The notes beneath the pieces were generated by a model. It was not told the DNA's origin. It searched no databases and saw only the letters and a list, made by a program, of their open reading frames with translations. A DNA stretch of 64,000 bases from Phialophora verrucosa (Eukaryota > Ascomycota > Eurotiomycetes > Chaetothyriales > Herpotrichiellaceae), in the NCBI GenBank assembly GCA_002099365.1, contig MSED01000001.1:3596001-3660000 (forward strand). The letters are read 5' to 3'. The translations under genes and the position numbers were made by a program. This document shows, one piece after another, positions 55,973 to 64,000 of this stretch. Position 1 is the first letter of the stretch; the number at the start of each line of letters is the position of its first letter.

Positions 55973-57436
55973 AGCACATAGGCGAAGACGGACGCCAGTT
56001 TCCGCGCTCTGGACTCTGAAGGGACGTTGGCCCGCCACTTTTTGAATCTGTCTTATCAACTTCACGACGGAATTCGGCGGCCTTTTGGGGAGTCGCAAAT
56101 CTGAGCTGGGTTCCAGCAGCTGGGTGGCAGAGAAAGCTAGTTGGTAGGTCATTCTGTCGGTGACTTTCACCATCCAAAACGAAAGGGCATTCAGGCGACT
56201 GCCGCCGTTATGGCTCTGCCAATAATTCATTGATACGAATGATTGTGGCAGGGAGCCGCATAAACAGCTATATTTTGAGAGGCCTCGAACCAGTCAGTGT
56301 CTAGGCAGGTGCCAGGCTTCTGGCATGGACGGTGCCGGCAAGGATCAAAACCTCGCCAGTAGGGACAGAAATTGTCGCATAGCCACACATCGTGTGCAAC
56401 CCGAATGCTATCGGCGACTCAGGCGGCTGTGTCTGGCTATTGGAGTGTTGGATTGAAGTCGACCAGCAGGCAAGCGGCGTCGAGGAGCAAAGACATGGCA
56501 CTTCCGTGCCGAAATCTCAGCCACACCAGTTCGGAGTGCGCTAAACGATGAGTTGGGTAAAGGTGCGATATGGCTCGTCGATTATTTAACATAATTCTCA
56601 TGGCCGATGCGATATCTAGCCACCATATCAGCACTAACGTTCCAACTGTTTTTCGGCCAAGGGCAGCAACCTGGCATCAGCCCACTCGCGCCCAGGACTT
56701 TTCTCATCGGTCCCTACGAGGGCGACAGGAGGACGTCCTCAGCACATGAATACGTGTCAAGATTGGCAAATGATCGCGTCGGTGAAGAATCTCGATTATA
56801 CCGGCGTAGATGTTGCGGCACGCAAGGATTTCCGTCACGCAGGGATGTACGTTATCTCAACCTGCTTCGTCGAGAATTTGTCCTAGTCTGGTTTTCTTCC
56901 AGTGTACAAGCCACAATCATCCCTGTGAAAGAGAGCGTGTCAGCCTTAAGCACTGTCTAGAAGTTTGCATTGACAAGACAGCAGTTCGATTTTGGTACTG
57001 TACTTTCCTTGGTAATCAACGCGACTGCACAGAGCTCTGGCGTGTTGGCTGATCTCGAGGATCATCATAGGTAAAGTAGCCAATGGCACTGAGGAAGAAC
57101 ATTCAGTGCATAGACATAGTACTCTTCCGATTGCAGGAGTGGTAAGAACATTGCTGGTAGTATAGATTGAGTGTGTAGAGCTGTCATACCACTGCATTAG
57201 CTGTTGTTTCTAGAACATAATAGAACACTTAGGAGCAGTTCATTCGACACGGTCGTCATAGATTTTGTCGATCAAGCCAGGGGGCAGACCACTGCCACTT
57301 GGGAGTGCATCCTCCCTCTCAGCCTTCTTCTCGTCCTTCATCTCAAAGGACTCTAACAACCACAGCGCGAACGATAGTCCAGATCGGCTAGTACAGGTTG
57401 ATACCCGACATGTAGGTTGAAAGGTCTTTCCTAAAT
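55973..57436. other. Intergenic between convergent genes, 1.5 kb
   Basis: Between the 3' ends of the GNAT gene and the catalytic-only oxygenase gene. Moderately AT-rich. Short open frames on both strands show no domain; no decayed gene is recognisable. Confidence 0.5.
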
Positions 57437-58438
57437 TCATTCTCTCCTCTGTTCCTTCTCTCTCACATGCTGCGCCATAACCATCTCGAAGACTCGATCT
57501 TGGTAAGCTGAGGGTACGTTAGTCCTTTTCATCATGAGCATATCGATCGAGCTTACAAACAACCCCCGTCTCCTTTTCGGGGTTGAGGCATCCTTCTGTG
57601 TAGACTCCTTTCTCGAGATTCGCCTGCGCGCGTTCACACAGGTCGAAATCCTCGTTTGCAACCTGGCGCACGAATTTATAATACTCCTCAAATTCCTTCC
57701 CAGACTGTAGGTTATAATAATCGAACTCCATTCGCGAAATGCCCGGCTTCGCCGTCGGGCAGGCCCGGAATGTGGACATACCGCCGTTGTATAAATTCAA
57801 GGTACTGATCGGGAAGAAGTATAAGAATAGGCCGTCATCATCACGATCCGGGTTGGAGAAATGACGAGACCAATTATGATGGTTTACAACACGATAGAAC
57901 GTCGGCGGATAAAGCTTCGACAGACCCGGGTGCGCGAATTGGCAGTGAAGACATTCCTGGAATCCGTCCATCATTGTTTTCCAATTGAAGTTGCCGTCAT
58001 ATGTCAGGGGCCGCCGGTGCGGGAGACGTGTAAAGTCGTACGTGTCGAGCAGCTCCTGGAGACCCGGGAAGAATTCGTCAAACGACGGTGCTTCTGACGA
58101 AATCGTGGTAAACACTAGACCAGTGCGAGTTTGGTGGCTTCGCACTGCTTCGCCCTGCCATTCATCCACCTTTATCAGTGCTGGGAGTGGCGGGCGTTTT
58201 GAGAGTTCCGACATACGCTTGATCCATCGAACACCTTGACGGCCTTCGCCGAACCGGCCGCCGTGGCCACAGCGGTTAGCTCAATCTGGGCGATCTCGAA
58301 GCGAGCGCTCTCGCCAATCTGGAATTTGTTGACCGTGCCCAGGAAGAACCAGGAGCGCAGGAACACGGCCCGCCGTTCCAACTGGTGCAAACCTGGACTA
58401 CGATACCAACTGGCCGGCAGCGTCGTTGGGATAGCCAT
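57437..58438 (-). CDS. Rieske-oxygenase-like catalytic subunit without a Rieske cluster
   Basis: Three exons: 58217-58438, 57557-58169, 57437-57507 (introns 47 and 49 nt, donors GTATGT and GTAAGC), 301 residues, no internal stop. The start TTLPASWYRSPGLHQLERRA matches the N-terminus of Rieske non-heme oxygenase alpha subunits of the choline monooxygenase/carnitine oxygenase type. The expected Rieske C-x-H...C-x2-H segment is absent: VKVFDGSS runs straight into VDEWQGEAVRSHQTRTGLVF. The catalytic half is complete: FNWKTMMDGFQECLHCQFAH gives bridging Glu146, His149 and His154 (E-x2-H-x4-H), and ANEDFDLCERAQ gives the third-ligand Asp, about residue 248. Without a Rieske cluster electrons must arrive from another protein. 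The alternatives are decay of the gene or an annotation gap. Confidence 0.8.
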
Positions 58439-58977
58439 TGTTTCGGCAGGATATAGACCCGCGTGTCCTCTGAAATCCTGCCAGGGGCGTAAGGAGGTGC
58501 TTATAGCGGAAGTGATGGGTATCTGCCTCAGGATGGATACTTTTTCTACATCCGGAATGAACACCTGGTGATCCACACCATACCGCCCGAGTGGTGTTGG
58601 CGAACCGCAACTACGACCCACCAATGCCGTGCCAGGGAATACCAGAGACTTTTGTCTAGGCTCGAACTACCTCTGACAGGAAGAAGATGCGTTGACGTCC
58701 GGCCTCCAAGGTTTGCCAGGGTTGGTCCTAGTGTAAGCAGGCCATTATCATCGTTGTTACACACAAGGCGCAACCCCACGTGGCCTGTCCCAATGATATA
58801 GCTTGGTGTGATCGCTTTCAGACGCCGAATGCTGCCCCCGCGGCCGTTTGTTGCCAGATAAATGAGCACCAGGGCAAACTGCGTGTTGACGAGACTAGCC
58901 AGGACTTTCTTGAACCGCTCCTTGGTATTTCTGCCGATATTGTTCTAGAGCTATCCCTTATTATCTCCGGAGGAAGC
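58439..58977. promoter_or_regulatory. Shared 539-bp divergent promoter region of the two oxygenase halves
   Basis: The catalytic-only gene reads left and the Rieske-domain gene reads right from this interval. This is positional inference; I identified no specific factor site. No coding frame with domain content lies here. Confidence 0.55.
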
Positions 58978-60470
58978 ATGTCCAATCCAGCGGCCGCCCA
59001 GCTGCTAAACTCAACCATACCGACTATTTTGGCCGCCAGCGCACTTGTGATCAGCATTGCTGCTTTCAGAGCATGGGTTTGCAGAAGACCAGTACCCCTC
59101 CAGAGCCACATTCCTCGGGGCAGACTATGTGATCTTGAGAAGAAGGAAGATGGGCAAGTTGGAAAGCTTTCAGATCTTCCAGACGGCCGATGGAAATCGC
59201 CTGAAGTATTGGAAGAGGAGAAACGGGCCATATTTGCCACGGTACAGACGACGTGGTGCCGATTCTGTGGCAGAGACTAATGGTGGTTCTAGATGCCTCT
59301 AGCCATTGCACACGCCAGCATGTTCCAAACAGCAGGCTCCTACCGTGTTGTCGAGCACGCAGCGGGTTTCCCGCTTATTCTCGTTCTGGGGAAGGATCAC
59401 GTCCTGCGCTGTTTCCACAATGTTTGCAGGCATCGTGCTTATCCCGTCATTTCGTCAAACAAAGTCGGTTGCAGACCTAACTTGGCCTGCAAGTATCACG
59501 GCTGGACCTACAACCTCCGCGGTGATCTCATTAAAGCCCCGAAATTTGAGGACGCCGAGGGGTTTCGAAAGGACCAAAACTCGTTGTTTGAGGTCAAGAC
59601 CGAAATCGATGATGACGGTATCGTGAAGGTGGATTTATCCTCCAAGCCCGGCCAAAATTCTGTCCTCGACATCAATAAATTCAGCAATAGTCAGACGGAG
59701 AGCTGGGAAGTTGTTGGAGCTTTTAACTGGAAAGTGGCAGGTATGCAAGACTTAGTCTCCATGTGCGTGAATTGTCGATCAGGCTGATCCGGAATCAACA
59801 GAATGTGCGGATGCCTTTGGATTTCCAACTCTTACTCGCAATGACGGTGATATTCAGCCGCGACTGGGATTTGTGGGAAAGTCGAAGCACGCAAAACCTT
59901 CGATCTTGGCCAACCTCGTTACTCTGCCCGGTCACAATGCTCATCTTCTGCTGACCATTCATCCATCGACGGCGGAGACATGCACAGTGCACTGTACACT
60001 TTACGTGCATTCACCTACCTCAGACTCATCAGTCGTCATCAGCTCCGCCAAATCCGACATCGCTCGGAGTGTGTCATCACTGGAGAAACTGTATGCAAGA
60101 GTTAAAAATTCTGATGCAATGTGAGTTCGCCCAATTTTGCTGCTCCTCCATTTCATTAGGTCTAACATTGTGCGCACACGACGAGAAGTACTCCAACGGC
60201 TCAGGATGTGGTTTTTCTCGACAAGCTCAAGGCACATCGTCGTCTCGAGCAGTCTATGGGGCGGAAAGCCTGGCCGACTTCGATGGGCAGCAAAACGAGC
60301 AGCAGCAGATATAACATTGCGGAAAGTTGTAAGTCGACACAGTGGCCGTCGATGGACTCGCAAGTGACTAATCTACCTGCTGTCCAGTGTGTCAAGAGCT
60401 TGACTCCAATACGCCAAACTGTGGAGGCGGAGGAGGGATAGGAACTTCGACCGCGCCGTTCAGTTGGTGA
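58978..60470 (+). CDS. Membrane-anchored Rieske [2Fe-2S] protein with degenerate oxygenase domain
   Basis: Five exons: 58978-59241, 59293-59740, 59802-60120, 60186-60328, 60388-60470 (introns 51, 61, 65, 59 nt), 418 residues. An N-terminal helix (about 13-33, TIPTILAASALVISIAAF) would anchor it in a membrane, with a basic flank after it. Rieske ligands are intact: Cys133-x-His135 in HNVCRHRAYPVI and Cys154-x2-His157 in ACKYHGWTYNLRGDL. The oxygenase fold continues (APKFEDAEGF, FEVKTEIDDDGIVKVDL), but where alpha subunits have E/D-x2-H-x4-H, here FNWKVAECADAFGFPTLT has no histidine. The mononuclear iron site is therefore missing. The C-terminus is Gly/Ser/Cys-rich. In the fourth intron the acceptor is the first AG after a CTAAC branch site, which restores the frame. 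Confidence 0.83.
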
Positions 60471-60929
60471 TTCAGTAGGCCGCTTCGCGTCGCGCTGTTG
60501 GGTCTGCGGACAAATGCAGAAGATCTAGTCGCTGGTAAGATCCATGTGGCAAATGCACAGATACGGAGTAGACAGAAGAGGAGCAGATAGCGGATGGAAT
60601 GCGCTAAACCCAATCGAGGCGAAACTGGGAGACTTTCAAATGACTGGAATGTCAAATGACACCCGGCCGTGACAGCTCTAACTGTATCAAGACACTTATC
60701 CGCCTTCTTAGCGCCTTGGCGATAATCCCTGCTACGCGGGCATCAATTGCAACTGAACACGGCCACTCACGCCCTTCGGCATGACACATTGAAAGCGCAT
60801 GGGAGAACAAGATCACATTCGCCGTCGACAACATCCCTGACCCATTCTGGAATACAAGAATATCCCAGAATCAGCACTCCCTCTTCTGATGAGATCCTGA
60901 CCTTGCAACGCACTACCCACGACGACGTG
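60471..60929. other. Intergenic, decarboxylase promoter
   Basis: Between two plus-strand genes. The decarboxylase frame is open upstream to about 60747 but has no ATG before 60930, so this is leader. Confidence 0.55.
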
Positions 60930-62705
60930 ATGGCTGGCACGATCAAGCTTGCAGATTACTTGCTCACCCGACTTCATCAACTCGGCGTGCGCTCAATCCA
61001 CGGAGTCCCTGGCGATTACAACCTGACTCTGTTGGACCATGTCGAGCCCGTGGGGATACATTGGGTCGGCAACTCCAACGAGCTGGGCGCGGGGTATGCG
61101 GCTGATGGCTACGCACGGATCAAAGGCATCGGAGCACTCATCACGACGTTTGGAGTCGGCGAGCTTTCAGCCATCAACGCCATCGCCGGTGCATACTGCG
61201 AGCGAGCACCAGTCGTGCATGTGGTCGGCACTCCCGGGAGACCAACCCAGGAGGCCCGGCTGAGGGTTCACCACACCTTTGGCGATGGCGAGTACGGCCG
61301 CTTTGCCCTGATGCACGCCCACGTTACCGTGGCGCAGGCGAGTCTGTGGGACGCTCAATCTGCGCCTGAGCAGATTGACGCGGTTCTCAAGCAGTGCGTC
61401 CTCCACAGCCGGCCCGTCTATATTCAAGTGCCGGTGGACTTGGTCGACGCGCCTGTCGATGCTGGGAGGTTGACGTCGGAGCCTCTGTCTCTCGGCACAG
61501 TTTCAACAGCAGCCACACCTTCTCAGGACCTGGCACTCTCGGTAGTTCTGGAGAAGATCAAATCCGCCAGACAACCCATGATTCTGGTCGACGGCGAGAC
61601 CAGAGCCCTTCGAATCACCGACGACGTCCAGAGCATCGTCCAGACCACCAAATGGCCCACCTTCGTCACCAATTTCTCCAAAGGTCTCGTGGACGAGACG
61701 GCTCCCAACGTCCATGGAGTCTATCGAGGCAGCTATGATCCGAAGGCAAAGGCATTCGTGGACAGCTGCGATCTTGTTCTCTGCTTCGGCCCTCATTTTA
61801 CCACCACCAACTCAGTCCAGTCATCCGGCATTCCTCCCAAAGCCGCCACCATCAACTTCACAGACAACGAGATACATGTAGGCGCGCAAATATATCGCGA
61901 CGTCTCCGTCAACTCTGCTGTGTTTCAGTTACGGAAGGAGCTGAGTGTCTTGGACCTAAAGCCTGTCTCTGAGTTCCGCTCTGAAGACAACACCACAGTT
62001 TCCTTGGCATCGCTGTCCAGTGACCAGACCATCACCCAAAACAAACTGTGGCGCGTCTTCTCCGACTTCCTCCGCCCAGGCGACATCGTCATGGGCGAGA
62101 CCGGCACCGCGAGCTACGGCATCCAAGAACTCCGCCTCGCGAGCAACTCGCGCGCCTTCGCCGCCGTCACCTGGCTCTCGATCGGATACATGCTCCCGGC
62201 GGCCCAAGGCGCAGCGCTCGCGCAACGCGAACTCAGCGCCTCGGCCTCGGCCGCGTCCGGGTCTGCGTCCAACGGCCTGGCCCCCCATGGGCGCACGATC
62301 CTCTTCATCGGCGACGGGAGCTTCCAAATGACGGTGCAAGAGCTGGGCACCATCATCCGCGAAGATCTCGACGTGATTGTCTTCCTGCTCAACAACGACG
62401 GCTACACGATCGAACGCGCCATTCACGGCCTGCACCAAAAGTACAATGACGTGGCTCCGTGGCGGTATCTCGAGGCGCCGCAGTTCTTGGGCGCCAATGG
62501 CGGCGTTTTCACCGCCCGCGTCAAGGCATGGGGGGATTTGCAGGGCGTGTTTGCGGCAAAGGAACTCACGAGCGGCAAGGGCCTGCGGATGGTCGAGATC
62601 ATGCTGGACCGTGAGGATGTCTTGGAGGGCCCGTTGCTGGATCTGCTCCTAGAGGAGAAGAAGGCCGTTGCCGCTCAAGTCAACGGGACTGCGTTGAAGC
62701 CTTAG
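60930..62705 (+). CDS. PDC: Pyruvate decarboxylase-type thiamine diphosphate enzyme
   Basis: Single exon, 591 residues from the ATG at 60930. Such enzymes decarboxylate 2-oxo acids to aldehydes. Catalytic residues of the pyruvate decarboxylase group are in place: Asp in GVPGDYNL, activating Glu in VGNSNELGAGYAADGYARI, the HH pair in LRVHHTFGDGEY, and the cofactor motif GDGSFQMTVQE ... LNNDGYTIER with Mg-binding Asp and Asn. ETGTASYGIQ and AVTWLSIGYMLPAAQGAAL are typical. The Ala/Ser-rich insertion ELSASASAASGSASNGLAPH is unusual. Substrate (pyruvate, or indole- or phenylpyruvate) cannot be settled from these motifs. It follows the Rieske gene on the same strand, 459 bp downstream. Confidence 0.92.
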   Translation: MAGTIKLADYLLTRLHQLGVRSIHGVPGDYNLTLLDHVEPVGIHWVGNSNELGAGYAADGYARIKGIGALITTFGVGELSAINAIAGAYCERAPVVHVVGTPGRPTQEARLRVHHTFGDGEYGRFALMHAHVTVAQASLWDAQSAPEQIDAVLKQCVLHSRPVYIQVPVDLVDAPVDAGRLTSEPLSLGTVSTAATPSQDLALSVVLEKIKSARQPMILVDGETRALRITDDVQSIVQTTKWPTFVTNFSKGLVDETAPNVHGVYRGSYDPKAKAFVDSCDLVLCFGPHFTTTNSVQSSGIPPKAATINFTDNEIHVGAQIYRDVSVNSAVFQLRKELSVLDLKPVSEFRSEDNTTVSLASLSSDQTITQNKLWRVFSDFLRPGDIVMGETGTASYGIQELRLASNSRAFAAVTWLSIGYMLPAAQGAALAQRELSASASAASGSASNGLAPHGRTILFIGDGSFQMTVQELGTIIREDLDVIVFLLNNDGYTIERAIHGLHQKYNDVAPWRYLEAPQFLGANGGVFTARVKAWGDLQGVFAAKELTSGKGLRMVEIMLDREDVLEGPLLDLLLEEKKAVAAQVNGTALKP

Positions 62706-63056
62706 GGTTCGAAGTGTCCGGAGCGCTACGTAGTTGATACAGTATGTGTGCGTGGGCCATGGGCCCCTGACCATCAGATTAGAATGAATCCGTTAGAGTC
62801 AATCCATCCACCAGAGCATCCGTGCAAAATGACCATTCTTAGCTCGTTTTATCGGCACCAACGGAATCTCTTGTATTGTGCGGAGTACCGATATGGTATA
62901 CAGCTCGCAAACTACTCCTTCCCTTCCACCTACCCCATCAAAATGCCGCTTGGCAAAAGAGTCTTGCATCAGATACCCTCGGAATGGGCTAGTACGTGGC
63001 TCGTGCTCCTCGATCTCGCTCTCGCTCTCGCTCCGCTCCACGACATCCTCTCCCTC
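62706..63056. other. Intergenic between convergent genes
   Basis: Between the 3' ends of the decarboxylase and the amino acid permease genes. No gene seen. Confidence 0.55.
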
Positions 63057-64000
63057 TCACCCCTTTCTTCCCACCCGGGGTAAATGCCTCCTCAGCTCGG
63101 CCCAAAAGCCCAACGGCTCCTCCGCAAAACTGGCCTCGTAAGCATCAATCACGGGCCGTTCCCACACCAAGTCGGCCTCTTCGGGCTTCACAAACTTCGT
63201 CTTCTTCAAGACCTTCCAAAACACAAACAGGACCGGGCATACAAAGCACATGGTGTAGTAGGAGAAGAAGGTCCCTACGTCCCACCAGCCGGGCAGGAAG
63301 GTCGTATAGCCGTACGTGCCGACCGTGAGGATGAGAAACACCATGGCGATCCACGCGCAGTATGGTTGGAAGTAGCCGCGGTAGGGGAGCGTGGTGCGGT
63401 CGAAGCCCTGCGCTTTGAGCGCGCGGTGGAAGTAGATGTAGATTATGCACTGTGGGGCGGACTGTAAGTATACATGTGTGTAGGGCGAGAAAGAGGAGAA
63501 TGGATGGTAACAAAAGGGGAAGATGGGGAGCGGTTTGCTCACCATGATGATGAAGTTGATGATTTGGGACGCCTCGGTGAGGTTCGCGAGCCTAGAATCG
63601 ACTGTTAGTATCCGACTGCTTTCGCGTGTACGATTGGGTTGGTGAGGAAGACCCCCTTACCAGGTGATGACTTGAGTACTGCCTTCGCTCAGGGCGAGCA
63701 AGGATAAGAGTGGAAAGAACATGGTGATGCAGAAGCAGTAGATAGGCACGCCCGCTTTGGTGCATCGTTGCAGGAACCGTGGGGCATGGCCGTCCAACGA
63801 GAGGCCGTAGAGCGTTCTGGATGCGCAGTATCTGTTTTTTTCACGAGGTCTGTCAGTTCCCCGGGCCTCGGGGGCACGTCTGGCGGTCTTCACAACTTAC
63901 ACGTAGGTATTCCCGGCAGAAAAGATGCTCGTGACTAGCAAGGCGTTTGTCAGGTCCGGGAGCACACTGATGCCGAGGTTCTGCATGGCGATGACATATG
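63057..64000 (-). CDS. Amino acid permease (YAT/GAP1 family), C-terminal part
   Basis: Partial: the gene runs off the right edge. Visible exons are 63902-64000, 63661-63831, 63543-63591 and 63057-63449, with introns of 69, 69 and 93 nt. They encode the last five or so helices of an APC-superfamily amino acid permease. YVIAMQNLGISVLPDLTNAL is followed by TSIFSAGNTYVYCASRTLYG, the GLSLDGHAPRFLQ loop, the ANLTEASQIINFIIMCIIYI segment across an intron, and the family C-terminus EEADLVWERPVIDAYE. The last acceptor could be TTACAG or CCACAG; the latter matches the family better (IIMCIIY). Substrate is unknown. Confidence 0.88.

Noticed and set aside
58175..58624. Frameshifted or stop-containing reading of the catalytic oxygenase gene, suggesting a pseudogene
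   Set aside because: A 47-nt GTATGT...AAAG intron (58170-58216) with a CTGAT branch site restores a continuous frame, so decay is not required.

Overview
The window is nuclear DNA of a filamentous ascomycete (Pezizomycotina). The support is direct: genes are dense on both strands, most are broken by 44-115 nt introns with GTRNGY-like donors and CTRAY-like branch sites, and the products are fungal families (Dal5-type MFS carrier, PLAC8 protein, SLN1-type hybrid histidine kinase, ArAE_2 transporter, Edc3, Shg1, fungal amidoligase). The mix of families would fit a eurotiomycete, perhaps a black yeast (Chaetothyriales); that placement is inference. I see no transposon, tRNA, rRNA or CRISPR array.

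Layout. 1-16.7 kb: end of an unknown gene, a membrane-anchored T5orf172 (GIY-YIG-like) protein, a PLAC8 protein, a secreted GH127 enzyme, Edc3, Pif1 helicase and a three-RRM Pub1/TIA-1 protein. 17.9-30.3 kb: an unknown acidic nuclear-type protein, a 50-bp tandem repeat, an ArAE-type membrane transporter, mitochondrial ribosomal protein mL38, the Imp1 peptidase, a 2.3 kb stretch without genes, and an amino acid/auxin-type transporter. 31.2-40.7 kb: a putative amidoligase with a cysteine-rich tail, a U-box cyclophilin, an Ap4A phosphorylase, mitochondrial EF-Tu, a CENP-V/GFA zinc protein and a 101-residue membrane protein. 41.6-49.2 kb: a Sln1-type sensor kinase, a Shg1 COMPASS protein with a huge RD-rich tail, and a convergent eIF4E-family gene.

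50.7-64 kb looks like accessory metabolism: Dal5-type transporter, dipeptidase with signal peptide and HDEL tail, GNAT acetyltransferase, two divergent Rieske-oxygenase-like genes, a pyruvate-decarboxylase-type enzyme and an amino acid permease that runs off the window.

The most striking observation is the Rieske pair. The minus-strand gene (57437-58438) keeps the catalytic mononuclear-iron domain but has no Rieske [2Fe-2S] motif. The plus-strand gene (58978-60470) has a membrane anchor and an intact Rieske motif but lacks the catalytic iron ligands. The two products are complementary halves of one oxygenase and share a 539-bp intergenic region. A split, two-polypeptide Rieske oxygenase is the hypothesis to test. 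Exon structures were deduced by hand from splice signals and reading-frame continuity, and lengths sum correctly in every multi-exon model.
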